In this document: positions 1 through 11,930 of the stretch, piece by piece
How the letters are laid out: each line of letters opens with the position of its first letter
How positions within the stretch are numbered: the stretch's first letter is position 1
NCBI RefSeq assembly: GCF_902148845.1
Contig: NC_043754.1
Coordinates: 24,332,431 to 24,396,430 of the forward strand
Length of the DNA stretch: 64,000 nt
Origin: Salarias fasciatus
Taxonomy: Eukaryota; Chordata; Actinopteri; Blenniiformes; Blenniidae
Direction of reading: 5' to 3'
Notes under the pieces: model-generated
Databases searched by the model: none
The model's input: only the letters and a program-made list of their open reading frames with translations
Told to the model about the DNA's origin: nothing
Program-made: the position numbers and the translations under genes

Positions 1-1729
1 AGGTCACTCTGCTGACAACAGATCAACCTGATTATATCAGTCAGTGTGCACAGCAGCTGGGATTTCCAAGCTATGAAACTGTTAATTACTGCCCCCTTGT
101 GGTTATTTATCTTTCATGCAGCTGCACAGAGAGGCAACCAGAAAATGTTAAGTTCATATATCAGCTTTAAGATCTGTTGATATGAATGAATTCAGTTTTA
201 TAAATGCAAAATATTGAGACGAGGACTCAAATGAACCATCAACACCTCCTCCTTCAGACATGATCACCGCTTCCTCATGTGAGTTTGGCAGGCAGAGACT
301 TTAAACTTTGAGAAGTGGAGAGCACCGTCTCTTTCAGTGAGAACTTTTATCATTCGAACCATAACCCACAGTGGAAGTTCATCATACACGTCTCTCTTAC
401 TGAAGGCTTCTGGGAAAAATGATCAACCAACCTCTAATTACTCACAGTCTGTCTTTTCCTGACACTTTGTCCCCTAATGGCTGATCTTGAAATTTGAATC
501 CACCTGATTCCTCCATTACCTGAACACAGACAGCGCCCGGGGCATGTCCAGCGGCGCGGCGATATCTCACCTATAATTGGTCGTTACAGAGCGTCACACA
601 AAACTATGAAGAAGTTCTTAAAGTTCAGGTGAATGGCAGAAATGATAAAATGCTGATTTATTAGACTGACACCCCTAAAGGTTCTGCCAAACCTGCTGAC
701 AGCACATTATTGAAGGGAAGAGTTAGTAGTTTGGGAATAAAAATGAGAGGGAGGCATTTAATCCCAAATCACAGTTTGATTTTTTTCCGCATACTTGAGA
801 CAAATAGGAAAACACCAGAAGCCCTAATATTACTGCAGCACCCAGAACCACTGTAGCTTCAGACAATCGACCATGGGGAACGGGTTCATCCTGCGGCTTT
901 CTGTCTTGTCCAGGTACTCCATCTGTACATTAAATACAGAAATATGCCCCAGAAATCAGTCTCAATATACAGCAGAAAACGGTTGTGCAGCACAGTCCTC
1001 ATCGAGGTACCAGTGGAAAACTGTGTGGACTTTACAGCAATAAAAATCCCACATGCATATCTGGAAACAGTTTTTCTTTTTGTGTTTTTTTTTTTTTTTG
1101 TGATGATTGAGGATGAAGTCTAATCTACATCCACTTCCTGGCCTTTCTGTTTTGTCTGAATACCATCGAGCCTTCCAACAAATAAGTAAAACCCCAGTAT
1201 GCGAGAAGGATATGCAAAGAAACAAGGCTTCAATCCCTGTCTATAGCCAAATTAAGTTCATTTGTCACAGGTCTTTGTTAAGCTGAATTGACCACAGGAT
1301 ATGACTTACTCCGTGACTCGCACATCATCTGTGGTTGTTTTGTAACTTGGAGAACTTTAAAGCAACGTTATCATTAAAAAGTGACCCTTGTCATTTAAAT
1401 CGCTGACTTTGCTTCGCAGCCTTCCTTTAATCGATCGTTGTGTCATTTACTTCAAAAATGCATTAGGTAACTTCTGAGCCAGAAGAAAATGACCCATGCA
1501 AAGCAGCCGCCCTGTAAAGAAGGCAGTAAATATTCTCATAATCACAGTCCCTCTATGCATAGCATGCATGAAGAGAAACAGAGCTGAGGACTGCTCAAGA
1601 CTATGAAGTAGATTAAACATCTGGACGTGCGCAGATAGATGGCACACTTCGGAGGCCCCATGTGCTTTTTGTTATTCGCTTCAATCATCAAGTACAGAAA
1701 CATGACTCACTTGAGAGTCTAATTGGGAG
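1..1729. other. Intergenic DNA, no gene seen
   Basis: No reading frame here looks like a real protein and no RNA gene is recognised. The stretch has mixed composition with a short T-run near 1086-1099. The short antisense frames between 960 and 1650 have no recognisable family and no splice context. It leads directly into the first conserved-looking block at about 1730. Confidence 0.6.
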
Positions 1730-1900
1730 ATTTAATTGAGTGCTCTCCTTTTTAATAGAGGCAAATGAGATTACTTAGGCTGGAGTCTCAACAGTAAAAG
1801 AAGTTGTTTATTGCAGGAGAGGTCATTAAGCGGCACGCTCCGGAGTTGACACAAATGAGACTCATTAGAGAGGCGCCGGGAGTCACAGAGGCAGTGGAGA
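1730..1900. other. Noncoding block A, related to block B
   Basis: This noncoding block has a close relative 2.1 kb downstream (3868-4045). Shared words in the same order include TTTAATTG, ATGAGATTA followed by TTAGGCT, AGTAAAAG, TTGTTT, AGGTCATTAA, CACAAAT followed by AGACT, and AGAGTCA or GGAGTCA near the end. TAAT-type homeodomain cores are dense. Spaced short identities in non-repetitive sequence are typical of duplicated conserved enhancers. That it is an enhancer is inference; the similarity is seen directly. Confidence 0.5.
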
Positions 1901-3867
1901 GTTGACCTCAGCCTGAAATATCATGTGCAAAGTGTTGCAAGCGTTTCTTCAAAGATGATGACAGAGTAATTTAGTTTAAGTGTGTACAGGTCAAAAAGCG
2001 CTATGTGCGGTAAAAGCAAGATGCAGAAACTGAGTGCTTTCACTGACATAAATGTCACCTCCATTACAGTTGCTTATAATGGAAACTTAACATCAAATGT
2101 GTTTTCTCTCTGGACCAGTGTGCCAATCACATTTTGAGCTCAAGGGCCACGAACAGCCATATTTCATCTTCAGTGGGCTAGACCAGTAAAGTAGTGTCAT
2201 AATTACCTTTCAATCTAAAGTTTTAAGTTTCTCTTTGAAATGGCACAGGGTATGGGAGATGAAAATGTGTATATTTCTACAAAAACAATTACTATCAGAA
2301 AAGACGACAACGTCAACACAAAGCCAAATTTATTGATACCTTCTGGTGCAAACAACTAAAATATCCTCCTATAGCGGTTGTGCTATGCAGGTTTTTACAA
2401 ATTCATCTTGATAGTATGACTTTCAGGCTGATGCTAGTCAGCTAGCTTTTACAGCAGCATCACTGTTATCGCCCAACCCAGAGAAACAGTCACACACGAG
2501 CTTCAAACCTCCGGAACACCAATTAACCTCAAATGCAGGGAAAACATGCAAACTCTGCACAGAAAGGCCCTGAAGAAATCACAGATCGTAACTTTCTCCA
2601 CAGTGTGCACAAAGTATTTAATAATCCACCCATCAAGTCACGATTCCCAGGTCTGGAAGAACCACCATCACTGCTCAACGCCTTCACACGCGCTCAAGGA
2701 GGATTCCTCAATCTTCCAGGAGGACGCTGCCGTACAGGCGCAATCTATTTCTGCCCGCTAACCTACATAAATCAAAGTAGAGCCCAGCCTCTGGAGTTTC
2801 CTCCTACTGCGAATCATTAAAAGTTTTTCATGGGTTTATTGCATTACGAATTAGCCAAGGTTAATGTACTCCTGAAACATGGACTGACTCACACACAAGG
2901 AGCATTAAAAATACATTTAAGCCACGACGCTTAAATCATTTTTACGACCACGTCTTGGATGCTCTTAATCTTTGTGTTGCCAATCAGTGTGACACTTTGA
3001 TGAGATTGAACCTACAGTTTGGGTGTATTTAATCATCAATAACATGATGACACAAGGCAAAAAGACACTTTTTAACTCTTGAGAGTGGCTCTAATGAGCC
3101 CCAGGTGGGCTGCTTTCACCAGGGAATGATGCTTTACGATCCTGCCTGTAAACAAACAGTCCTAATTAATCTCTTCTGTTGTTCATTATTAGTGAAGAGG
3201 ACCATGGGAATGCAAATTTTGTGGTTCTGTCCTATCAAGCACAATTTGAAGTGCTGTTACAGTCAGACTTCTGCAATTTACACATATTTTCTGCATGGAT
3301 TAAAGACTATGGGCAATTTAGAGGCACGATTAACCTCAGCATAATGTCGACTTCTTCTGGAAATCGAAGAAGAAATCTGAGCAGGCACAGAGAAAAATCT
3401 TTACAAACTAAAGCTACTGAGCCCACATCAAATCAAACCAGATGAAACCATTAAATCACCTGTAAAAAAATATTCTATTTTGACCAAACGTTGATTGATG
3501 TTGAGGTTTGAAATGAACAACAGTCACAGTAAAGGGACAGTTCAGATTTCACTTAAATAGTGCATTTCTACCCCGTGAGCGTTGGTACTTTTTCCATGAA
3601 TGACATTAAATGAACTCACTCATATGCCCAATGCAAGCACAGCTGTGAACACATTCTAAAGTTCAGCACCTTTGTCACACTTTGGCTTCTAATTGGGAGA
3701 AACTGCTTCAAAGAGGACGCCCGTGGCTGCAGCAGCAGCTTCAGGTTGGCAGGACGATGCTTCTCTTCAGAGAGGAGGTGACGATCAGACCATCGGGGGT
3801 TTACTCCAGCTTTTCAGAAACACTAACAACTCATTAATATCACTATACATTGCTTCCTATTACAGCA
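1901..3867. other. Intergenic DNA, AT-rich, possible further conserved elements
   Basis: No gene is seen. The part from about 2815 to 3350 is unusually rich in TAATTA, TTAAT and ATTA cores and lacks simple repeats. It resembles regulatory conserved noncoding DNA, but this cannot be shown without other genomes. The overlapping frames at 2533-2820 and 3105-3445 have no recognisable protein features. Confidence 0.4.
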
Positions 3868-4045
3868 GTTTTAATTGCAAGAGTGCGAGACCTTCTAATG
3901 GACGCAGATGAGATTAATTAGGCTTAAGCTTGAGGAGTAAAAGCTTTGTTTGTTACGGGCAAGGTCATTAACCAACATCCTTTGGTCCTGACAACACAAA
4001 TAAGACTAATGAGCAAAGCTCCCAAGAGTCAAAGAAGCAGGAGAG
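3868..4045. other. Noncoding block B, related to block A
   Basis: This is the second member of the pair with 1730-1900. It aligns from TTTTAATTG through GATGAGATTAATTAGG, AGTAAAAG, TTGTTTGTT, AAGGTCATTAA, CACAAAT and AAGACTAATGAG to an AGAGTCAAAGA end. A TCTAATTGGGAGA word lies upstream of both blocks, at about 1718 and 3689, with different spacing. Similarity may continue weakly to about 4145. The Gypsy element begins about 160 bases further on. Confidence 0.5.
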
Positions 4046-4203
4046 GCTCATTTTGTTTGGGGTCACAGAGTCCCGTTTGGTGACGAAGGGCCCCAGCAGG
4101 GAACGATATTTTTCATGAATGTCAACACATTGTGCTGTCAAGCTGAAAACATCGTCAAAGTTCAAGGAAATGTAAAGCCTGTCTGTGCAGAGTTTACTTC
4201 TTT

Positions 4204-4318
4204 ATCCGGCGTCGGGTATTTGTAGGCGCTGTTTTAACCTGTGGGATGATGGGAAATGTATGCCAGTAAAGTGTTCATTCATTAAAGCCACAATCCGGAC
4301 CCTTATTGTGGACCTAAT
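4204..4318 (+). repeat. 5' LTR copy of the Gypsy element
   Basis: It matches the 3' terminal repeat at 9084-9204 almost base for base apart from a handful of substitutions and one short length difference. It includes a GTAAAG polyadenylation-like region where the 3' copy has AATAAA. It is followed at once by the TTGGCGCC primer-binding-like sequence. Confidence 0.8.
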
Positions 4319-6115
4319 ATTGGCGCCAATCCCTTGGCCCCGATGGTACGGCAAGGAAGTACCAGGACTGCGTTGCCTTACTGACTGGACACTTCGCGGC
4401 TCCACAGAGTGTTATTATCCAGCGGATCGCCTTCCGTCAGCGCAGGCAGAGACCAGGTGAGCCAGTTCACCAGTACGTGACGGACCTCCGGTGTTTGGCT
4501 AGCCTCTGCAAATTTGGTCACCTTGAAGATGAGTTTATTTGTGATCAGTTGGCGGAACATACAGCGGATCCGAGACTGCGTGAAAAACTGCTTATGGCAC
4601 CGGATGATCTGCCTTTGTCTAAGGCGGTGGAGATGGCGTTTCAGCTGGAGTCGGTTGCGCAGTTAGCATCACAGCTGATGTGTGCGAACCCAACTTCACC
4701 GCACTTGGCTTCGCTGGCACAGACAGTGGCCCCGGTGACGCAGCTTGCCGGCCCCACTCACCCTCCTGATGACTTTGAGGTTAACGTTGCGGGTTACCGG
4801 GATCCCTCAGCGCGCCGCTTCTGCAGAAACTGCAGCTCGTTGTCTCATCCCACACACACACCGGTCTGCCCAGCTATAGGACAGAGGTGTCAACACTGTG
4901 GGAAACTCAATCACTTTGCCAAAGTGTGCCGCTCAGTTCCCGCAGCTGCGAGACCCCAGCGCCGCTCATCTCGCCCGTCCAGCCCGACCACCATCCACAC
5001 CGTGGGCTCAGCCTCCAGGTCTTTCACCTGGTGCACAGTGGAGCTGGGTGGGGTGTGTTTGCCCCTTCTCCTGGACACAGCTGCCTCCAGGTCTCTCCTC
5101 AGTGAGTTCACAGTCCGCCAGCTCTTTCCAAAACACACCATTAAGGCAGGAGCGGATGAACTGTATGGGTATGGACATTCTAAAATCAACATGATCGGCA
5201 CAGCCACCTTCTCTGTGAGTTATGGCTCAAGAGTCCTCCCAGCCTTCACATTCCAGGTGTCCTGTCATGGCGCCAACCTCCTGGGGTTCAATCTCTTCTG
5301 TGCCCTGGGGTTCTCCATCACTGACAACCTGGGTGCCACCATCCTGACTGTGATGACACCGTGGCAGCAGCGTTGGCCATCGCTTTTCACCAGGCTTGGT
5401 TGCCTTACCGCCTTCAACTATCAACCGCTCATCGACCCCACGGTGCGCCCCGTCATCCAGCCTCTGCGCCGGCTACCCCTCAGCCTGCGTGATGATGTCA
5501 CTGCCGAGCTGCAGAAACTGCTGGATGCTGGCATCATCGAACGGATCGACGCGTCACCCTGGATCTCTAATCTGGTGGTGGCTAAGAAGAAGACGGGTGG
5601 TCTGCGCCCCTGCGTTGATCTCAGGTAGGTGAACAAAGCTGTGGTCCCCGATAAATACCCGCTGCCCACAGTAGAGGAGCTCTCTGCGCAGTTCTACGGC
5701 TCAACAGTTTTCTCAAAGTTGGACCTTCGCCAGGGCTACCTGCAGGTTCCTCTACACCCAGACAGCAGCAACCTCACCGCGTTTGTGACCCAGATGGGGG
5801 TTTTCTGCTACACCAGCATGCCCTTCGGACTCAGCTCTGCGCCCAGCTGCTTCCAGAAAACTATGGTCACCATCTTCGCGGGCATTCCGGGTGTGGTCGT
5901 TTACTGGACAACATCGTCGTGCACGGGCCAACGTCTGCCCTGCTTGATGACTGTCTCTCCAGGGTACTGGACGTGCTCGCGGGTCACAGCCTCACACTCA
6001 ACAGTGAAAAGTGCATTTTTTCAGACGCTGCCATCGAGTTCGTGGGGTTCCGCCTGACTGCCGAGGGTCTCAGTCCACTACATTCGAACATTGATGCCAT
6101 CCTGCGCCTGCCTGA

Positions 6116-6491
6116 CGGCCCAAACGCACTGGATGCGGAAGCGCCGTGCACGGCGCTTCTGATCGCCTCCCATGTTAACCAATCTGACTGGCCGCACACA
6201 ACGCGCAGGGGGGCGCCGCAGCTCGCGCTCTGCAGCGTGCCCGCACCGCTTCGTTCTATTTTTCACACGAGCCGCGAGCAGCGAGAGCGCCAATTGTCAA
6301 GTTGGATCAAGCAGATCGGACCAGACAGGAAGTCGGAAACAGAAACGGCAAGAGAATCCGGTCAATTTTCAAAATAAAATAAATTAAATGACGATTAGTT
6401 ACGATGTTGCTCGTCCATCTGTCACTTTGGTCTAATCACAAGAGAGATGGACACACACACACAAACAGACATATGCACGTACGCACCCAAT

Positions 6492-6532
<41 letters not shown>

Positions 6533-6813
6533 ACACACATTCGCGTGATGCAGAAAAAAAGAGGACAGGAGGAGAAAAAGTCTCTCCACAGGTCACCAAA
6601 ACACACACATCCATCCTGGCAGAGCGAGACAGAGGGAACAAATGTGAAAACCGAGAGCAGACGAATCCAGCCGAGTACAGTCGATGTGTGACCAGTGCGG
6701 AGAGCGCAGGCAGCACATACGCCTCCAATACGAACAACCAAGCGCCGGCACGGAGACGTTCGCGGCGCGCGCGGCGCCTCCACTACGCTTCCGCGTCCAG
6801 TGCGTTCCCAGCG
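6116..6813. mobile_element. Nested non-autonomous DNA element inside the Gypsy pol region
   Basis: A 698-base block interrupts the Gypsy element between its reverse transcriptase and RNase H parts. Its two ends are inverted copies: about 6123-6145 on the left and 6784-6806 on the right share ACGCACTGGA, one mismatch, then GCGGAAGCG. The trinucleotide TGA sits immediately outside both ends (6113-6115 and 6814-6816), as a 3-base target duplication would. The interior holds a CA microsatellite and no transposase. A 3-base duplication would fit PIF/Harbinger-like elements, but the outermost six or seven bases of the ends match poorly, so the family is open. Confidence 0.65.
6496..6538. repeat. 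CA microsatellite
   Basis: A nearly pure CA dinucleotide run of about 20 units with one TC interruption, inside the nested DNA element. Confidence 0.9.
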
Positions 6814-9054
6814 TGAGCCATCCTGTCCTGCGCAGCTGTCCTCATTCCTAGGGATGACTGCCTACTCCCTGCGTTTCCTTCCCCTCTACTCTGAAACCAC
6901 TGCACCACTACGCGCCCTCCTTAAACAAGGCGTCCCCTGGGCCTGGTCTGCTGCATGCTCCGCAGCAGTCCGCCAGCTCAAGTCACAACTGACCTTGCCA
7001 CCTGTGCTCGCTCACTTTGACCTGGAGAGCCCCACGTTCGTCACCTGTGATGCCTCCAACACCGCAGTTGGCGCAGTCCTGTCGCAGAGCCACCAGGGGG
7101 TGGAACGCCCGGTGGTGTTCGCTTCACGAGCACTCGCCCACACTGAGCAGAGGTATTCCGTGGGGGAAAGGGAGGCGCTGGCCTGTGTCTGGGCATGTGA
7201 ACGGTGGCACATGTACCTCTACGGCAGGCACGTTACACTGCGGACTGACCACCAGGCTCTCACAGCTCTCCTGGCCACCACTGGATCAGGTCACAAACCG
7301 TTGCGCCTTTATGGCTGGTCTGAGAGGCTGCAGGCGTACAACTTTTCCACACAGTTTACGCCGGGCAGAGAAAATGTGGTGGCAGATCTCCTTTCTAGAA
7401 CGGCACCCACTCCCACCACAGACACCGCCCAGGACTCTGCAGAACCAGAACTGGTCCTCATGCTGCACACACCCCTTCAGGCAGCTGTTTCCCTCTCAGA
7501 TCTGCAGGCAGCCTCTGCACAGGACCCTGTGCTCTGGCAGCTGTGCATCTATATTCGTAATGGCTGGCCGGCCAGGGTCCCCGAGGAACTGGCACCCTTT
7601 CACCGGGTCAGGAATGACCTTTCCTGCTGGAATGATGTCTGTGTGGCTAGGGGGCTGTGCACAGTGGTCCCCAGCGCTCTGAGGGAACGCGTCTTGGCCA
7701 TGGTCAACGATGGCCATCTGGGCATTGTGAAGGTGAAGCAGAGATGCAGAGGTCTGTTCTGGTGGCCAGGCATCGACAGAGACATTGAGGGTCTAGTCCG
7801 GGACTGTGCAGCCTTCCTCACAAGTGGTGAAACTAGCCCACCTCCTTCCCCGCCTCTGCAGCCCGTGCCGTGGCCGCAGACACCGTGGACTCACATCCAG
7901 GTGGACATCTGTGGCGAACTCCACGGCACTCCGCATCGTCAGCGCTTCCTGCTGGTGGCCTATGATCTCCACTCCAAATGGCCAGAAGTGCTGCCTGCTG
8001 GCTCCGTCACCACTCCAGTGGTCATCGGCTTTCTGTCCTCCCTGTTCGCCCGCTGGGATGTCCCTGACACGATCACCACAGATAATGGGCCCCAGTTCAT
8101 TTTGGCTGACTTTGCAGCCTTCATGGAGGGGAGAGGGATTAAGTACATCAGGACTGCCCTGTACCACCCACAGGCCAATGGCGGCGTGGAGAGGTTCAAT
8201 CAGACGTTGAAGAATGGGCTCAGAGCGCACATGGCAGACGGCCTCCCATTTTCAGATTCTCTGCAGAGCACATTGCTTCACTACAGAGCAACACCCCCCA
8301 CTCCACAACTGGCAGCTCACCGGCTCTCCTGATGATGGGGTGTGAGCTACAGCTCCCTCTGGATCGCCTGCGCCGCCCTGCTGATGACGTCCCAGCAGCG
8401 ACAACCTTCACTGGGAGCAGAGTGAAGCAGCACCAGCGGCGCATGAAGCAGCACCAGCGGCGCATGAAGCAGCGATTCGATAAGGAACATCGTGTGAAAC
8501 ATCCAGCACTGGCCGTGTCGGACTGGGTCTGAGTCCGGCGACCTACTCGCTCCCACAAGCTGCTCTCCTTTTGGTCGGCACCACTGCAGGTCGCAGCACA
8601 GCTGGGACCGACCACTTTCCACCTGGCAGATGGTTCACACTGGCATGCCAGTCGCCTCTGACGGGTGGCGCCACCTTCTCTGTCTGGCCAACCCACTGCC
8701 TTGGATCTCCTCGCCACAGATATGGTCTGGGATCCTCCTGGTGAACAGGAAGAGACTCCAGCGGGACAACCCGGTGGGTTGGCTGTGCCATCTGAGCCGG
8801 TGCTGCCAGAAGCTCATCCTGTCAGGGCCCGCCAGAGGCCCTCGTACCTCCAGGACTACATCACAGACTTTTGAAGCTTAGATACATAGCCCATGAAGTG
8901 GCAGAATAATCCACGGGGCTACGGAGGTAAACTGGTGGTCCACCCAGTTTACCTAGGCGGGTTGTGTTAATGTGTTAATGTATTACTTATTTTGATCGCC
9001 TTATCTTTTCACGGTACTTGATTGTTTACAGGTTTAAAAGAGGGGGGAGGTAAA

Positions 9055-9204
9055 TGTGGTGTATGGTCACGTCGTGTGACGTCATCCGGCGTTGGGTATT
9101 TGTAGGCGCTGTTTTAGCCTGTGGGATGATGGGAAATGTATGCCAATAAAGTGTTCATTCATTGAAGCCACGACGTTGTCTGGACCCTTATTGTGGACAT
9201 AATA
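9055..9204 (+). repeat. 3' LTR copy of the Gypsy element
   Basis: It begins TGTGGTG directly after the purine tract and ends near GGACATAATA. An AATAAA signal occurs around 9145. The part from 9084 onward matches 4204-4318. Confidence 0.8.
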
Positions 9205-10005
9205 ATACCGTAAGTCTAAAGCTGTTTTCACATATATTTGGGTCGGGCCAAAGGCAGCTGCACCGGTAAAAAAGATACAATGTTTCAATTTTCAACTAAC
9301 ACGGTCCTTTTCACATATGCTTTTCATGACCGCGCAGAGTGGCCACTCTAAACAAGGGAAGTGTGGGGTATCCATGACAACCAGGCGGAATTTGGCGTAA
9401 AACCAAAACAGCAGCCTTGCTAATGGCAAACACTGCAGGGCTCACAAGTCTCAAGCATTGAGCGTAACAGTAACGCATTTCGGTCTTTTGTCACGCACTC
9501 ACGCCACACATGTATTTCTCATGCTGAAAAAAAAAAATACCGGTAAATTTGTCTGGTGCGCCGCTGCTATGGAACCGCAAAGAATCAAACACGTGTGCAA
9601 GCCTGTCACTTACCTGTCAATCAAAAAAGGAAAGGAGTGGACTAAAATCACGCAACAACCAGTGGAAAAAAAAGCATTGTTATCACGCGAGTCTGCCAGA
9701 GAGTGAGCGGCAGAGACTTTCTTCTTTCTGCATTTTTACATGCAATCAACTTTTTCCGGGATTGGGCTGATTACGGGTGCCTGTGTGGTTCATGGCACAG
9801 TATCTGGACTTCACACATCTGCCGCGCCGCATCCAAGGTCGACCCAAGCCGCTCCGAGATCCCCCCATTCAGCCGCTTGCAGAGCGGGCGAGTTAGAGCG
9901 ACAACTGGAGCGAGTGGCACTTTCACACCAATCCAGTCGCGCCGTGCTCCGTCCAAAAACTCTGTTAGGTCGAGCTAAAGTGGGTAGGTGTGAAAACACC
10001 CAAAG
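9205..10005. mobile_element. Probable decayed DNA-element relic
   Basis: The left edge (about 9210-9235) carries AAAGCTGTTTTCACA; the right edge (about 9975-10005) carries TAGGTGTGAAAACACC. The two are roughly inverted relative to each other around the shared TTTTCACA core. Such edges with TTCACA words are common in fish DNA transposon remnants. There is no transposase frame. The edges and class are uncertain. Confidence 0.35.
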
Positions 10006-10226
10006 TCAATAGGTGTATGTCAGTCGATCTAGAAATGCTAACCACAGTTATAAATCAAATTTGATTAGTGTCTTGTTTCATATTATCACACACCAGCAGA
10101 TGAATAATTTAGATGAATGTAGCATTTCTGGTTTGTTATTTAGTCAGTCAAGTGTCCATTTATTTCATCAGTCATATAAGCAGTTTTATATTAAATAATT
10201 GAACATGAATCCTAAAGTTCTATTAA

Positions 10227-11149
10227 AGCTATAGTGCGTAACTTCGGTCGCCCTCTAGCGGAATTCTGCGTTATTACAACAATAAAGCCGGCGCTTCCAT
10301 ATGATGTACGCTCGGGTGTCCCCAGTGCCCCCCCCCCCCCCCCCCTCCCCCCAATCTGCCACGGTGATTCGCATTTCCACAGCGAAAATCACAGTTGGAA
10401 ACGGTTTTTATTCTGCGTGAATAAGGACAGCTGGTGAAAAAAAAAGATGGATTCTTTCGAAGAGGTAATTATTGTTTTCTTTTTTTTGCCACAGAAATGT
10501 AAATAGCTTATTAAAACGGGAGACAAGGTGCCTGCTAATTTGTAACTGACAGGTTAGTGGATGAAAAGACCCAGTGGTAGTCAGCAGAAATCATTTGTTG
10601 TCCGTTGGTCTCCAGTAGCTGCTTCTTGATGAAAAACGAAGTGTTACACACAAAGTACAGTGTTTCCTGCAGGAAAAGAGTTTGGCGGCGGGGGGGTGGG
10701 GGGTAGCGTGTGGTGTTGCTGCTAACGCCGCTGGCTGCTAACGCCGCTAATGCTGCTAATGCTGCCGGTGTTCGCCGTCTGAGAGGTTTTTTTTTTTCCC
10801 CCTCTCCGTTGTCCGGGTGCTGCAAAACTTAGCGCGGGCGGGGCGCCCGGACTGAACCCTGAAGTCGCATGTGGCTTCCTCGGTCTGCCTGACACTGTGA
10901 GCTGAGCCTGTTGCGATGAGACCCTCCATGCGTCCTCCCCCTCCCTTCTTGTTGTGACGTAAAATGCGTAATTTCCTGCTCGCCAGCGCGGGAATGTCGC
11001 CGGTCGACACGCAAAGCAATAATTATATATACTGAAAAGTCCCGCGACATGTTAGAGGAGCCAATCGGCTTAATCTGCATTTTGTCATCTCCACTAGTAG
11101 TGGCTTGGCTAAAACGTTCATAGACATTTAAAAGTTACGCACTATAGCT
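10227..11149. mobile_element. TTAA-flanked non-autonomous DNA transposon (piggyBac- or Kolobok-like)
   Basis: The ends are perfect inverted repeats of 18 bases, AGCTATAGTGCGTAACTT on the left and its complement on the right. Each end is flanked by TTAA (10223-10226 and 11150-11153). TTAA target duplications are the hallmark of piggyBac and Kolobok families. The 923-base interior has no transposase; it holds a C-run (10328-10346), a G-rich tract (10682-10707) and short GCTGCTAAC/GCCGCTAAT repeats (10718-10770). Perfect ends suggest a fairly young copy. Confidence 0.8.
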
Positions 11150-11153
11150 TTAA

Positions 11154-11930
11154 GAGGGGATCAAAATTCTTTGATAGATTGAAACACATTTTTTTAAGTG
11201 ACGCAATACTTACTTTACCTAGTGAGGTACTTTGAAAATATTGTAACTCAGTTACTAACTCAGTTACTGAACATGAGGAGAGTGCGCGTTTGGATGACTT
11301 GGCTCATTCATCTGCGACTGTCCAAGATGGAATTTTTCCTTTTCCTGTGACTGTGTACCATCTCGGATTTGGGACTGACCCCGCAGGCGCCACATGTTTC
11401 AGACTCCTGCTGCATATGGCGGCTTGTTCTTGGACTTTCCCACGTCACGTACTCCGCCACAGTCCGCAACAAAAGATTAAACATGTTTCATATATTGAAC
11501 CATCGTTTCAGACATTGTCAGAAAGCTTGATACTGTGGTGCATTGATTCTGTATCATTTCCTAAAGCCATGCACCAGTCAGTTTGCCTTCGCTGTTCTTT
11601 GTGAATGAGGGTACAGCTGTGGCTAAAAGCACGCGCTAGCACGCACAGCTGTCGGCTGCTGCATCCGAAACACCCCGGCGGAGCGAGTTCGTCCGTGTGA
11701 AGGGGGTGTAAGCTCCAGTTCCTTTCAAAAAATATCATTTTCAGTTTCAAATGGGAGGCCTACAGTGGCTGGCCTTGAGTTCTGGACTAAGCTCCATCTA
11801 GCATTGCCATAAGTTTACATAAAGTTGGTACTGAACATGATTGGAAACATGCATTTGTTTTCAGCGCAGTTTCTTACATTTCTCCCAGTGGAATGAGAGG
11901 CAAATAGACGCTGATAATGACATGCAACCT
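11154..11930. other. Intergenic DNA with possible repeat remnants
   Basis: No gene is seen. A short stretch at 11235-11270 repeats AACTCAGTTACT, a word often found in old hAT-type fish repeats. Nothing firmer can be said. Confidence 0.4.

Larger units (their letters stand above)
4204..9204 (+). mobile_element. Ty3/Gypsy LTR retrotransposon, broken fossil with a nested insertion
   Basis: An LTR element of the Ty3/Gypsy order. Terminal repeat copies lie at about 4204-4318 and 9055-9204. The first is followed by a primer-binding-like region starting TTGGCGCC; the second is preceded by a purine tract (about 9036-9050). Between them, in Gypsy order, are a gag part with a CCHC zinc knuckle (about 4480-4950), protease (about 5030-5250), reverse transcriptase (about 5450-6110), RNase H (about 6850-7400), integrase with an H2C2-like head and catalytic core (about 7680-8300), and a C-terminal tail to about 8873. 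It is broken, with a few small lesions plus the DNA element at 6116-6813 inserted in pol. The shared LTR parts differ by roughly 6 percent, suggesting insertion several million years ago. A Mag-like lineage is possible but untested. Confidence 0.9.

Noticed and set aside
6432-6783. Cys/Val-rich frames in the nested element
   Set aside because: Products of the CA microsatellite and GC-rich edges; no protein family.
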